DNA of 64,000 nucleotides from Amycolatopsis vastitatis (GCF_002234595.1 NZ_NMUL01000005.1:124001-188000), one strand, 5' to 3'. Counted from the first letter of the stretch, positions 1-9,434 are shown. Translations and numbers: made by a program. Notes: a model not told the origin generated them from the letters alone.

Positions 1-685
1 GGGCGATCCAGAGCGGGTTGCCGCCGAAGCCGCCGTTGTTGGCGGTGCACCGCTTCCACCAGCTCGTCGACGTGTAGATCGTCGGGAACCGGCCGGTCGC
101 CGCGCGGTAGGTGTCGGAGAAGTCGCGGATCCAGGCGACCATGCCCGCCGCGTCCTTGCCGTAGCAGGTCTCGCCGTACGGGTTGTACTCCGCGTCGAGC
201 GCGCCGGGCAGGGTCTTGCCGTCGGCCGACCAGCCGCCGCCGTGGGCGAGGAAGTACCGCGCCTGCGACGCGCCGTCGGAGACGTCCGGCCGCGCGAAGT
301 GGTAGGCGCCGCGGATCAGGCCGGCGTTGTAGGAGCCGTTGTACTGCTGCGCGAACTGCGGGTTGACGAAGCCGGTGCCCTCGGTCGCCTTGATGTAGAC
401 GAACTTGGCGCCCGCCCCCGCCGCGCCGGGCCAGTCGACCGGGCCCTGGTGCCCGCTGACGTCGTGCCCGAGCTGCTGGTCGCTGCCCCCGTACACCAGG
501 CCGGGCACTGCCTCGACGCCTTCCACCTTGGCGATCTGCGAACCCGCGTAGTGGTCTTCGGCGCCGGCGTAGACGTCGAGGGCCTTCGCCGGCGCCTGCC
601 CGGCCACGAGGAGGGCGGCGGCGAGGACGGCGGCGAAGGGCAGCGAACGTGACCGTGGCCGGATTGGCAACGAACGGCACAGCAC
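1..685 (-). CDS. Secreted GH25 lysozyme (muramidase), C-terminus beyond window
   Basis: This is a glycoside hydrolase family 25 lysozyme that would cut peptidoglycan outside the cell. About 228 codons are visible and the C-terminus lies beyond base 1. A Sec-type signal peptide covers roughly residues 1-35: an Arg-rich start, a hydrophobic stretch LPFAAVLAAALLVAG, then QAPAKA. The GH25 core shows DVSGHQGPVDW (Asp near residue 75, the usual active-site start), FVYIKATEGTGF, GAYHFARPD and LDAEYNPYG. GTG at 685 is preferred because GGGGAG sits seven bases upstream; an in-frame GTG at 700 is the alternative. The family is clear. Whether the enzyme serves growth or attacks other bacteria cannot be told. 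Confidence 0.85.
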   Translation of the reverse strand, partial: MLCRSLPIRPRSRSLPFAAVLAAALLVAGQAPAKALDVYAGAEDHYAGSQIAKVEGVEAVPGLVYGGSDQQLGHDVSGHQGPVDWPGAAGAGAKFVYIKATEGTGFVNPQFAQQYNGSYNAGLIRGAYHFARPDVSDGASQARYFLAHGGGWSADGKTLPGALDAEYNPYGETCYGKDAAGMVAWIRDFSDTYRAATGRFPTIYTSTSWWKRCTANNGGFGGNPLWIA

Positions 686-790
686 CCTCTTGCTCCCCAC
701 CGATCTCGTGAGACTTCTTCAGCCTCACGATGCACCCGAGTCGCCAGATCGGCGACTCGGATGGTCACTCGGTGGAGTGAAACTCGCAGG

Positions 791-1537
791 TCAGCGCTGT
801 TCGTCGGCGATGGCCTTCAGCAGGTGCTCCGCCGGCACGACCGCCGTGATCAGGTCGTGCGGGTTGATCGCGACGGGGTGCCCGCCGAGCAGGCCGACGA
901 TGTCCCGGCCGAGCACGGCCCGCGCGTGGGGCCACTCGCGCGGCACCAGCGCCTTGCGGGTGTAGGCGGGCACCATGACCCGGCCGTCGGTGTTGTGGAA
1001 GCCGACGACGGTCCGCTGCACCGGCGACATCGCGTATACGAACAACGTCGAGTCGAGGACGATCTTCGGCAGGTCCGACGGCGGTCGGTGCTCGGTGCGG
1101 ACGAGCTGCAGCAGCCGCTCGAGGTCGTTCGCCGGCTCGGGGAAGCCGAGCGCCTTGGGCGAGGGGCGGTAGCGGTCGTTGGGGTGGAAGTCGGCGACGA
1201 CTTCGCCGTCGGCGTTCACCGGGTACGCGCCGACGACCGCCCACGACGGCACCGGGCCGTTCGGGTCGAAGGCCTCGTCGATGACGTAGAGCCAGCTGTT
1301 GGGGTTGGCGCGGGCGTTTTCCCGCATCTCCGCGGTGATCTCGGGTGTGCCGTGCTTGCCGGAGCGCCGCGCCTGCCGGCCTTCGCGTCGCGCGGCGCGG
1401 TTGTGCTTGCCGTGCCCGCCGGGGCGATCGGCTCCGCTTCCGGTGGGCTGCTGCGAAACCGTCCGATCCGCCTCGTCCCGCTGCGCCATCGTCATCCCCA
1501 CGTTCTCGGGTGTGCCTGCGAACTCTTGGTGCGCCAC
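791..1537 (-). CDS. Type VII secretion system-associated protein (SseB-like fold)
   Basis: The 248-residue cytoplasmic protein resembles the actinobacterial family annotated as type VII secretion system-associated protein. The first 65 or so residues are polar and rich in Arg, Gly and Lys, and look disordered. The conserved part starts at EITAEMRENARANPNSWLYV, followed by PSWAVVGAYPV, FHPNDRYRPSPKALGFPEPAND and the C-terminal VVGFHNTDGRVMVPAYT. The motif GRVMVPAYT is typical of SseB-like domains. No esx, ecc or myc genes lie nearby, so the secretion link comes only from the family name. The start is uncertain: GTG at 1537 or an in-frame ATG about 15 codons later. The gene diverges from the sterol-carrier gene at 1552. 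Confidence 0.7.
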   Translation of the reverse strand: MAHQEFAGTPENVGMTMAQRDEADRTVSQQPTGSGADRPGGHGKHNRAARREGRQARRSGKHGTPEITAEMRENARANPNSWLYVIDEAFDPNGPVPSWAVVGAYPVNADGEVVADFHPNDRYRPSPKALGFPEPANDLERLLQLVRTEHRPPSDLPKIVLDSTLFVYAMSPVQRTVVGFHNTDGRVMVPAYTRKALVPREWPHARAVLGRDIVGLLGGHPVAINPHDLITAVVPAEHLLKAIADEQR

Positions 1538-1551
1538 TCTACTGTTTGCCC

Positions 1552-1932
1552 ATGGCCTCTTCGCGTTCGGTCGACCCCGGACAGTTACGTGCGGCGGTGC
1601 TGGTGATTTCCCCGTGGCTGCAGGGCGATGCGCCCGATCCGGCGCGGGCGGAACTGGCCGCGGCGGTCCGGCTCAGCCTGCGCGCACTGGCGGCGGACGC
1701 GCCGGGCCGGACGGTCGAGGTGCGGGTGCCGCCGTTCGCGGCGGTGCAGTGCGTGGACGGGCCGCGCCACACCCGGGGCACGCCGCCGAACGTGATCGAG
1801 ACCGACCCGCGGACGTGGCTCGAACTGGCCACCGGGCGACTGGACTGGACCACGGCCGTGGCGGACGGCCGGGTGTCCGCGTCGGGCACCCGGGCCGACC
1901 TTTCCCACTGGCTTCCCCTGCTCCGCGTCTGA
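1552..1932 (+). CDS. Sterol carrier family protein (Rv0807-like)
   Basis: A 126-residue cytoplasmic protein of the small actinobacterial sterol-carrier (SCP2-like) family; the ligand is unknown. Recognisable segments are VRVPPFAAVQC, RHTRGTPPNVIETDPRTWLELATGRLDW (split as read) and a C-terminal SASGTRADLSHWLPLLRV. The DPxTWLxLATG segment is the SCP2-type signature. The M. tuberculosis homologue sits immediately before purF, and here it again precedes purF with a small insertion between them. ATG at 1552 fits a leaderless transcript: TACTGT at 1540-1545 lies six bases upstream and no ribosome binding site is visible. Confidence 0.75.
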   Translation: MASSRSVDPGQLRAAVLVISPWLQGDAPDPARAELAAAVRLSLRALAADAPGRTVEVRVPPFAAVQCVDGPRHTRGTPPNVIETDPRTWLELATGRLDWTTAVADGRVSASGTRADLSHWLPLLRV

Positions 1933-1949
1933 CGCGAGGGGAGCGAGGG

Positions 1950-2783
1950 TTACGGCTTGCGGCCTATTCCGCCGGCGATGGTCCGCTGGGCGACGTTGAG
2001 CTCTTTGAGCCGCGGGCCGTCCGGCCACCAGTCGGCGCACCGGACCACGCCCGGGGGCACCATGTCGAGACCGGCGAACAGGCCCTCGATCTCCTTCTGG
2101 GTGCGGAAGGTGCCGGAGCCCATCGGGCTGTGGAGGAAGAAGTCCTCCATGCGGCGGGCGGTCGCGGAGTCCTCGTCCTCGGGGTCGAAGAAGTGCGAGA
2201 TCGCCACGAACGAGCCCGACGGCAGCGCGCCGATGTACTCCTTCATGATCTCGGCAGGCCGCTCCTTCGGGCCGTTGTAGTGGTGCAGCGTGCCCAGCTG
2301 GAGGAACGCGACCGGCTGCGAGAAGTCGATGTGCTGCCGGACGATCTCGTTCTCGAGGATCCGCTGCGGCTCGAAGATGTCCTCGGCGACGAAGTGGGTG
2401 TTCTCGTTCTCCTCGAGCAGCGCTCGGCCGTGGGCGAGCACGACCGGGTCGTTGTCGACGTAGACGACCTGGATGTCCGGGTTGATCCGCTGGACGACCT
2501 GGTGGGTGTTCTCGGCGGTCGGCAGGCCGGAGCCGCAGTCGAGGAACTGGGTGATTCCCGTCTGGCTCGCGAGGAAGCGGCAGGCGCGGATGAGGAAACC
2601 CCGGTTTTCGAACGCCAGGTCCTGGGCCTCCGGGGCGGCCTTCTGCACCTTGTGCAGGACCTCCCGGTCGATCTCGTAGTTGTCCTTCCCGAGCAGGAAG
2701 GCGTCGTATACGCGCGCGATGCTCGCTCGGGTCGGGTCGACCCCCACGGGAACTCGTTCGGTCCGGGTCGCGGCGTCGGGCAT
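1950..2783 (-). CDS. SAM-dependent methyltransferase, DUF574 / Methyltransf_19 family
   Basis: The 277-residue protein belongs to the actinomycete DUF574 family of S-adenosylmethionine-dependent methyltransferases. No substrate is established. Visible landmarks are the N-terminal RASIARVYDAFLLGKDNYEID, the SAM-binding loop QFLDCGSGLPT, the acidic strand VVYVDNDPVVLAHGRALL, and DWWPDGPR near the C-terminus. Length is normal for the family. It is divergent from an Scr1-type HTH gene, and a perfect 16-bp palindrome lies between them at 2818-2833, so shared control is likely. These methyltransferases often occur in many copies near HTH/DUF397 pairs, which is the arrangement seen here. Confidence 0.85.
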   Translation of the reverse strand: MPDAATRTERVPVGVDPTRASIARVYDAFLLGKDNYEIDREVLHKVQKAAPEAQDLAFENRGFLIRACRFLASQTGITQFLDCGSGLPTAENTHQVVQRINPDIQVVYVDNDPVVLAHGRALLEENENTHFVAEDIFEPQRILENEIVRQHIDFSQPVAFLQLGTLHHYNGPKERPAEIMKEYIGALPSGSFVAISHFFDPEDEDSATARRMEDFFLHSPMGSGTFRTQKEIEGLFAGLDMVPPGVVRCADWWPDGPRLKELNVAQRTIAGGIGRKP

Positions 2784-2817
2784 TTTGAACCTCGCAAGTT
2801 CTGTGTCGAAAATCTCG

Positions 2818-2833
2818 TACTCTACGTAGAGTA
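2818..2833. promoter_or_regulatory. Perfect 16-bp palindrome, candidate operator
   Basis: TACTCTACGTAGAGTA is its own reverse complement. It lies 35 bp upstream of the methyltransferase start and 115 bp upstream of the HTH gene, in locally AT-richer DNA. The position suggests an operator bound by the neighbouring HTH protein, but this is inference. Confidence 0.6.
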
Positions 2834-2947
2834 GGACTCCGCACGCATGCGGTAAACCGGGTCACCTCTTTGCGCAGGACGGCCCAACGTGTACTTTCGG
2901 TAGTCGGGCTAGAACCCCCTGGTGATGTGAGCGCGGAAGGTCCGGGA

Positions 2948-3826
2948 ATGAACGCGGTGAACGCGTCCAGTGGTGAACAGAACATCGGCCCGACGGCGCG
3001 CCGGATGATCCTGGGCTCGCAGCTGCGCCGGCTCCGTGAGGAGGCCGGCATCACCCGCCAGCAGGCGGGCTACAACATCCGCGGGTCGGAATCCAAGATC
3101 AGCCGCCTCGAGCTGGGCCGGGTCGGGTTCAAGGAGCGCGACGTCACCGACCTGCTGACGATGTACGGCGTCGAGGACGCGACGGAGCGCCAGACGTTCC
3201 TCGACATGGTCAAGCAGTCGAACGAACCGGGCTGGTGGCGGCGCTTCGGCGACACCATGCCGAACTGGTTCACCGACCTCGTCGGCCTGGAAGAGGCCGC
3301 CGCGCGCATCCAGATCTGGGAGCCGATCTACGTCTCGGGCCTGCTGCAGATCGAGCCGTATGCGCGGGCGATCTTCAGCCACGGCCGTCCGGAGATGGCC
3401 GACGAGCGGGTCGACCAGCTCGTCGCGCTGCGGATGCGGCGGCAGAAGATGTTCAGCAGGCCGGACGCGCCGCGGGTGTGGATGGTGCTCGACGAGTCGG
3501 TGCTGTACCGCCCGATCGGGGGTGTGAAGGTCCTCAAACAGCAGATCGAATACCTGCTCGAGATGAGCGCGCTGCCGCACGTGTCGGTCCAGGTGCTGCC
3601 GTATTCGCGCAGCGGGCTGTCCGCGGAACACGCGTTTTCGCTGTTGCGGTTCGGTGAGCCGGAACTGCCGAACATCGCGTATGTCGAGTATCTGACCGGC
3701 GCGCACTACATCGAAAAACGCGAAGAGATCGAAAAGTACAGCCGCGCGCTCGACATGCTGGCGGTCGATGCGGAGACGCCGGAGCGGAGCCGGACTTTGC
3801 TCGCGAAGCGCCGGCAGGAGATCTGA
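2948..3826 (+). CDS. XRE-family HTH regulator, Scr1 type with DUF5753 domain
   Basis: A 292-residue DNA-binding regulator. The N-terminal XRE helix-turn-helix spans about residues 20-80 (LRRLREEAGITRQQAGYNI, then SESKISRLELGRVGF). The rest is the DUF5753 sensor domain: WWRRFGDTMPNWFTDLVGLE, IYVSGLLQIEPYARAIF, DESVLYRPIGG and VQVLPYSRSGLSAEHAF. Proteins of this type typically pair with a small DUF397 partner, here encoded 254 bp downstream. ATG at 2948 is chosen because GGAAGG lies seven bases before it; an upstream in-frame ATG at 2870 lacks the conserved start of the family. Confidence 0.92.
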   Translation: MNAVNASSGEQNIGPTARRMILGSQLRRLREEAGITRQQAGYNIRGSESKISRLELGRVGFKERDVTDLLTMYGVEDATERQTFLDMVKQSNEPGWWRRFGDTMPNWFTDLVGLEEAAARIQIWEPIYVSGLLQIEPYARAIFSHGRPEMADERVDQLVALRMRRQKMFSRPDAPRVWMVLDESVLYRPIGGVKVLKQQIEYLLEMSALPHVSVQVLPYSRSGLSAEHAFSLLRFGEPELPNIAYVEYLTGAHYIEKREEIEKYSRALDMLAVDAETPERSRTLLAKRRQEI

Positions 3827-3980
3827 AAAATTCCTTGTGCGGGGCCGATCCGGTGCTCCGCTGAGCGGTGACCCACCGTAGCGATTCACCCGATCGAGCG
3901 AGTATCAGTCACCGGACAGGTTAACGGCGGCCTCGTGATTCTTTACCGTCCGAGAACTTTGCAAGAAATTCTGCACGTGC

Positions 3981-4009
3981 ATTTACCGTTGCAGGCACAC
4001 GTGCTAGCC
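3981..4009 (+). promoter_or_regulatory. Possible promoter of the DUF397 gene
   Basis: The 254-bp gap 3827-4080 holds no gene. It is AT-richer than its surroundings and contains several TGCA-centred short repeats between 3970 and 4045, including TGCACGTGCA. A plausible sigma-A promoter is TTTACC, a 17-bp spacer and TAGCCT, ending some 70 bp upstream of the DUF397 start. It was assigned by eye only. Confidence 0.35.
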
Positions 4010-4080
4010 TCGGATACGCGGGCAAATGCACATGCAGATGCATAGGCCCGGAAGATTTTTCCGCATCGAGAGGTGGGACC

Positions 4081-4320
4081 ATGGCTGAGCGATTCGAGAA
4101 CGGCATCCCGGCCGATCGGCTCTCCGGCGCCCAGTGGCGCAAGGCGAGCTACAGCGGCGCTGTGGGCAACTGCGTCGAAGTGGCACCGCTGTCGAACGGT
4201 GAGATCGCGATGCGCAACTCGCGGTTCCCCACCGGCCCGGCGCTCGTGTACACGCGCGCGGAGATGGCGGCGTTCCTGGCGGGCGCGAAGGACGGTGAAT
4301 TCGACGATGTCCTCGGCTGA
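4081..4320 (+). CDS. DUF397 domain protein, partner of the Scr1-type HTH
   Basis: This 79-residue protein has the complete DUF397 signature: WRKASYSGAVGNCVEVAPL in the N-terminal half, then IAMRNSRFPTGPALVYT and the final helix EMAAFLAGAKDGEFDD. DUF397 proteins are small partners of Scr1-type HTH regulators and in some cases act as antagonists of them; the HTH gene is just upstream. ATG at 4081 follows GAGAGG seven bases earlier. The last 14 bases overlap the next gene, suggesting translational coupling. Confidence 0.93.
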   Translation: MAERFENGIPADRLSGAQWRKASYSGAVGNCVEVAPLSNGEIAMRNSRFPTGPALVYTRAEMAAFLAGAKDGEFDDVLG

Positions 4321-4612
4321 GGCCGTCGCCCCCGCCTTCGACATCGAAACCGGACTGCAAGAACTGGTGGCTCGCGGCTACCAGTTCGTGCACCCCGCCG
4401 ACGAGCACGGCGAAGTCCTCGCCGTCGTCGGCGTGCGGGTGCACGACGACGTGGTGGACGTGGTCCGGCTCAACGCCGAAGACGACGTCGTGGCGACCCG
4501 GATGCCCGGCACCGAAGAGAACATCCTGGAACCCGAGCGGTGGCTGTGGCGCCGCCACGGCGAAGGCACCCAGGTCCTCGCGGAGATCCTCTCGCTGCCG
4601 GATGCGTGCTAG
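4307..4612 (+). CDS. Small hypothetical protein coupled to DUF397
   Basis: A 101-residue acidic protein with no family I can name. It has no signal peptide or membrane segment. It begins ATGTCCTCGGCTGAG inside the DUF397 gene and overlaps it by 14 bases, so it is probably translationally coupled. Its visible segments alternate short beta-like stretches (VLAVVGVRVHDDVVDVVRL) with a C-terminal RWLWRRHGEGTQVLAEIL. It probably belongs to the same regulatory unit as the HTH/DUF397 pair. A strong hairpin terminator follows at 4627-4668. Confidence 0.7.
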   Translation: MSSAEAVAPAFDIETGLQELVARGYQFVHPADEHGEVLAVVGVRVHDDVVDVVRLNAEDDVVATRMPGTEENILEPERWLWRRHGEGTQVLAEILSLPDAC

Positions 4613-4626
4613 ACGTGAAGACTTGC

Positions 4627-4668
4627 AAGCCCCGTCCGAAGTGGTCAGTGCCACGTCGGGCGGGGCTT
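4627..4668 (+). terminator. Hairpin terminator after the DUF397 operon
   Basis: AAGCCCCG at 4627-4634 pairs with CGGGGCTT at 4661-4668. The stem continues inward through TCCGA/TCGGG-like pairing and a GTGG/CCAC tip. It isolates the DUF397 unit from purF. Confidence 0.7.
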
Positions 4669-4730
4669 CGCTCATGACCGGACGGTCTACACTGAAACCG
4701 GCCTGACCACGTCTTCCCAGGAGCTCCTCG

Positions 4731-6257
4731 GTGGTTTCCGACCCGCAGCTCGTGTCCGACCAGCCCGAACCGGAACCCCGCGAGGAGTGTGGCGTCTTCG
4801 GCGTCTGGGCTCCCGGGGAAGAAGTCGCGAAGCTGACCTACTACGGCCTCTACGCCCTGCAGCACCGCGGGCAGGAGGCCGCCGGCATCTCCGTCTCCGA
4901 CGGCTCGCAGATCGTGGTCTTCAAGGACCTCGGCCTGGTGAGCCAGGTGTTCGACGAGCAGATCCTGCAGTCGCTGCAGGGACACATCGCCGTCGGGCAC
5001 TGCCGGTACTCGACCACCGGCGCGACCATCTGGGAGAACGCGCAGCCGATCTTCCGCACCACCGCGACCGGCAGTGGCCTCTCCTTCGCGCACAACGGCA
5101 ATCTCGTCAACACGGCCGAGCTGCGTGAACGCACGATCGAGGCCGGGCTCAAGCCGCACGCGGGCCTGACCGGCTCGTCCAGCGACTCGGACCTCATCTG
5201 CGGCCTGCTCGCCGCGAACGCCGCCGACAAGGGCATCGAAGCCGCCGCCATGGAGCTGCTGCCGACCCTGCAGGGCGCCTTCTGCCTGGTGTTCGCCGAC
5301 GAGAACACGCTCTACGCGGCGCGTGACCCGCACGGCGTACACCCGCTGGTGCTCGGCAGGCTCGAGCGCGGCTGGGTCGTCTCGAGCGAGACGGCGGGCC
5401 TCGACATCGTCGGCGCGTCGTTCGTCCGCGAGGTCGAGCCGGGCGAGCTGATCGCCATCGACGCCGCGGGCCTGCGTTCCTCGCGGTTCGCGAACCCGGA
5501 CCCCAAGGGCTGCGTCTTCGAGTACGTCTACCTCGCCCGCCCCGACACCACGATCGCCGGCCGCGGCGTGCACGCCACGCGCGTCGAGATCGGCCGCCGC
5601 CTCGCCTCCGAGCAGCCGGTCGAGGCCGACCTCGTCATGCCGGTGCCGGAGTCCGGCACGCCGGCGGCCATCGGCTACGCGCAGGGCTCCGGCATTCCCT
5701 ACGGCACCGGCCTGGTGAAGAACGCCTACGTCGGGCGCACCTTCATCCAGCCGTCGCAGACCATCCGCCAGCTGGGCATCCGGCTCAAGCTGAACCCGCT
5801 GCGCGACGTCATCCGCGGCAAGCGCCTGGTCGTGGTGGACGACTCGATCGTCCGCGGCAACACCCAGCGCGCGCTGGTCCGGATGCTGCGGGAGGCCGGC
5901 GCGCTCGAGGTGCACGTCCGGATCGCGTCGCCGCCGGTGCGCTGGCCGTGCTTCTACGGCATCGACTTCGCGTCGCGGGCGGAGCTGGTCGCGAACGGCG
6001 TCGACCTCGACGGCATCCGGCGCTCGATCGGAGCCGACTCACTGGGCTACATTTCCCTGGACGGCCTGGTCGCGGCTACGGAGCAGCCGAAGTCGCGGCT
6101 GTGCACGGCGTGCTTCTCGGGCGAGTACCCGATCCCGCTCCCGGAGGACGCGCTGATCGGGAAACACCTGCTCGAAAGCCTCGACGCGGTCAATGGCGCG
6201 GCGACCCCCGTCAGCCCCGCCGGGTACGGTGCCGAAGACGCCGTCCGGCGTCCGTGA
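4731..6257 (+). CDS. purF: Amidophosphoribosyltransferase (PurF)
   Basis: PurF catalyses the first committed step of purine synthesis: PRPP plus glutamine gives phosphoribosylamine. The 508-residue protein carries a short propeptide of about 19 residues before the catalytic Cys of the N-terminal glutaminase (EECGVFGVW, Cys20). The phosphoribosyltransferase motif is VVVVDDSIVRGNTQ. Cysteines in GCVFEYVY, WPCFYGID and the C-terminal LCTACFSGEY match the iron-sulfur ligands of the Bacillus-type enzyme, so this is the Fe-S, propeptide-processed class. GTG at 4731 has GGAG upstream. purM follows 28 bp after the stop, as in M. tuberculosis. Confidence 0.98.
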   Translation: MVSDPQLVSDQPEPEPREECGVFGVWAPGEEVAKLTYYGLYALQHRGQEAAGISVSDGSQIVVFKDLGLVSQVFDEQILQSLQGHIAVGHCRYSTTGATIWENAQPIFRTTATGSGLSFAHNGNLVNTAELRERTIEAGLKPHAGLTGSSSDSDLICGLLAANAADKGIEAAAMELLPTLQGAFCLVFADENTLYAARDPHGVHPLVLGRLERGWVVSSETAGLDIVGASFVREVEPGELIAIDAAGLRSSRFANPDPKGCVFEYVYLARPDTTIAGRGVHATRVEIGRRLASEQPVEADLVMPVPESGTPAAIGYAQGSGIPYGTGLVKNAYVGRTFIQPSQTIRQLGIRLKLNPLRDVIRGKRLVVVDDSIVRGNTQRALVRMLREAGALEVHVRIASPPVRWPCFYGIDFASRAELVANGVDLDGIRRSIGADSLGYISLDGLVAATEQPKSRLCTACFSGEYPIPLPEDALIGKHLLESLDAVNGAATPVSPAGYGAEDAVRRP

Positions 6258-6285
6258 GTTCCTTCCAGTAGGGAGTCCTTCCACC

Positions 6286-7356
<1,071 letters not shown>

Positions 7357-7406
7357 CAGCGTCTCTTCAAAGAAGCCACTTGATCGCGGCTGTCACACTT
7401 GAGGGT

Positions 7407-7838
7407 GTGGCAGCCGAAGACGTGGTGATCGGCTCCCGGTTCACGATCCCGGGAGCCGAGTTGAGCGAGCGCTTTTCGCGGTCGTCCGGCCCGGGCGGGC
7501 AGGGCGTGAACACGACCGACTCGCGGGTGGAGCTGTCCTTCGACGTCGCCGCGTCGCCGTCGATCCCGGAGCACCTGCGTGACCGGGTGCTGACCGGCCT
7601 CGGCTCCCGGCTGGTCGACGGCGTCCTGACGATCGCCGCGAGCGAACACCGCTCGCAACTGCAGAACCGCGAAGCGGCGCGAGGCCGCCTGGCGAACCTG
7701 CTGCTCGACGCGTCGGCCCCGCCGCCTGCCAAGCGGCGTCCCACGAAGCCGTCTCGCGGTTCGAAGGAGCGCCGCCTGGCGTCGAAGAAGCGCCGGAGCG
7801 ACGTGAAACGGGGCCGCTCCGGCCGCTTCGAGGACTAA
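7407..7838 (+). CDS. arfB: Peptidyl-tRNA hydrolase ArfB (GGQ-domain ribosome rescue)
   Basis: This 143-residue protein is a class-I release-factor-like hydrolase. The GGQ motif is in RSSGPGGQGVNTTDSRVEL, and the C-terminus is the strongly basic tail typical of ArfB (SKERRLASKKRRSDVKRGR), which enters the mRNA channel of a stalled ribosome. There is no codon-recognition domain, as expected for ArfB. The start is not certain: GTG at 7407 gives the usual N-terminus but GAGGG lies immediately against it. The stop overlaps the stop of the converging acetyltransferase gene. Confidence 0.88.
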   Translation: MAAEDVVIGSRFTIPGAELSERFSRSSGPGGQGVNTTDSRVELSFDVAASPSIPEHLRDRVLTGLGSRLVDGVLTIAASEHRSQLQNREAARGRLANLLLDASAPPPAKRRPTKPSRGSKERRLASKKRRSDVKRGRSGRFED

Positions 7839-8581
7839 CCCAGCGACAGATGCACGCACTCGCCCGCCGGCCGGTAGCCGACGCGGGCGTAGACGTTCCC
7901 GATCCCCAGGTCACCGGGGGTGAGGAAGGCCGTGTGCGCACCGGCCTCGTGGACCTCACGGGTGAGGTGCGAGGTCAGCGCCGCGGCGACGCCGCGGCCG
8001 CGGAACGCCTCCAGCACGGCGATCCCGGCGATCTCGGTGGTGCCGTCGACGATTTCGAGCGCGAGCCCGCCGCCGATGATCGCTCCGGTGGCGGTGTCCT
8101 CGGCCAGGAGGTGCCGCACCCCGGTTCCGGACTTCAGGCGCTCGACCTCGTCGTCGCCGACGTCCGCGGGTTCGCCGAACGCCGTGTTCTGCGCCTCGCG
8201 CATGCGCCGGAAGTCCTGGCTGGACTCGGGCACACGCAGCCGAATCCCCGCCGGGACCGGTTTGCCGACCCGTTCGGCCGGCGTGCAGGTCATCAGCGGG
8301 ACTCGCCGTTCGAGCCCGTACCCCGCTTCGACCAGCGATTTCTCCAGGTCGGGAGCGACGTCGGTGAAGTACTCGAGCCGCGGGAGCAGGTCCCGCCGCC
8401 GGTACGCCCCGGTCAGTGCGTCGATCTCGGCCGCCGTCGGCTTCGCGCCGTCGTCCGGGATCGCGTAGTTGAGCATCGGGTGCGCCGTGCCGGGTGAGTA
8501 GGTCGCGAGGAACGGGCCGACCCGCTCGGTCTCGCGGCCACGGGGCGCGGTCTTGCGGACATAGGTCTGGATGGCAGACAT
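7835..8581 (-). CDS. GNAT-family N-acetyltransferase
   Basis: A 248-residue acetyltransferase. The acetyl-CoA-binding core is at the C-terminus, about residues 135-245: GAIIGGGLALEIVDG, then EIAGIAVLEAFRGRGVAAAL (the RxGxA-type pyrophosphate loop) and GNVYARVGYRPAGE. The N-terminal 130 residues, starting MSAIQTYVRKTAPRGRE, are less conserved and probably form a second, degenerate GNAT-like half. The substrate is unknown. ATG at 8581 has GAAAGG six bases upstream. It converges on arfB with a four-base overlap of stop codons. Confidence 0.85.
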   Translation of the reverse strand: MSAIQTYVRKTAPRGRETERVGPFLATYSPGTAHPMLNYAIPDDGAKPTAAEIDALTGAYRRRDLLPRLEYFTDVAPDLEKSLVEAGYGLERRVPLMTCTPAERVGKPVPAGIRLRVPESSQDFRRMREAQNTAFGEPADVGDDEVERLKSGTGVRHLLAEDTATGAIIGGGLALEIVDGTTEIAGIAVLEAFRGRGVAAALTSHLTREVHEAGAHTAFLTPGDLGIGNVYARVGYRPAGECVHLSLG

Positions 8582-8755
8582 TCGAGCCTTTCGAAAGCAC
8601 GTCAAGGAACCGCAGCCCTCGGACAGGCTTGCGGGCGGATCGCTGGGCGCCGGGCCTAGCGAAGGCCGACGCCGGAGGCGGCGCCAGGCATAGGCAGTCA
8701 TTCCTTGACTCGAAGGGGCTCTTCCCGGCCATCTTGACATGGCCCCGCAACCGGT

Positions 8756-9412
8756 TTACCGGCGTTCCGGGTGCGCGATGGCCGCGTAACGCGTGTCCCA
8801 CACCGATCGCGGCACCCGCAGCTTGAGCGCCGGAGCTTCGCAGATCGTCCGGCGAGGCACCGGGATCACGACCGGGGCCGGCGGTGGCACGTCGAGCGAA
8901 CGCCAGCCGCGGCGGCTGAGGGCCGCTCCGAGCGTCGCGCCCGCCGTGTTCAGCAGGACGTCGTCCGTCGACGTCACGCGCCCGTTGTGGATCAGATATT
9001 GCGTACCTTCCACCAGCACCGACGCGATCAACGCGGCCAGCGCGACCCGCGGCAGCGCGCGCAGGCGACGGATCCGCAACGGGAGCAGCGCGCCGAGCGG
9101 GCTCAGCAGCAGAACGTTGCCAACCACCTGCCAGAGTGAACCATCGCTGCTGAAAGCCGCGGTGATGTCCGCACCCGGCACGAGGTCGAGCGTGCTGTCG
9201 GCGGAGCCGCCCACCGGCATCGTGACCAGGAAGAACACCAGGAAGGCGACGAAGAAGACAGCGCTGTCGACGCCGGCGGTCGCGGTCGCGTAGCGGGCAG
9301 GCAGTCTTCGGCGGCGCCGGGCCGCGAGCAGCGGCCAGCCGAGCAGCGCGTACGGCAGCGCGATGGCCGAAACCGGAATCATCCCCCAGAAGGCGCGCAG
9401 CAGAGATTCCAT
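8756..9412 (-). CDS. VanZ-like integral membrane protein
   Basis: A 218-residue VanZ-family protein with about five membrane segments: residues 10-30, 45-65, after WQVVGNVLLLSPLGALLPL, LALAALIASVLVEGTQYLI and LLNTAGATLGAAL. The VEGTQ and TDDVLLNTAGATLG signatures are characteristic. VanZ proteins are linked to low-level teicoplanin resistance in enterococci, but most actinobacterial members have no known role. The start has GGGAGG about six bases upstream. The region before it carries three CAAGATC repeats that may be regulatory. A small GGCCAT/ATGGCC hairpin follows the stop at about 8730-8747. Confidence 0.85.
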   Translation of the reverse strand: MESLLRAFWGMIPVSAIALPYALLGWPLLAARRRRRLPARYATATAGVDSAVFFVAFLVFFLVTMPVGGSADSTLDLVPGADITAAFSSDGSLWQVVGNVLLLSPLGALLPLRIRRLRALPRVALAALIASVLVEGTQYLIHNGRVTSTDDVLLNTAGATLGAALSRRGWRSLDVPPPAPVVIPVPRRTICEAPALKLRVPRSVWDTRYAAIAHPERR

Positions 9413-9434
9413 GCGCCTCCCTTCTCGAACCCCT

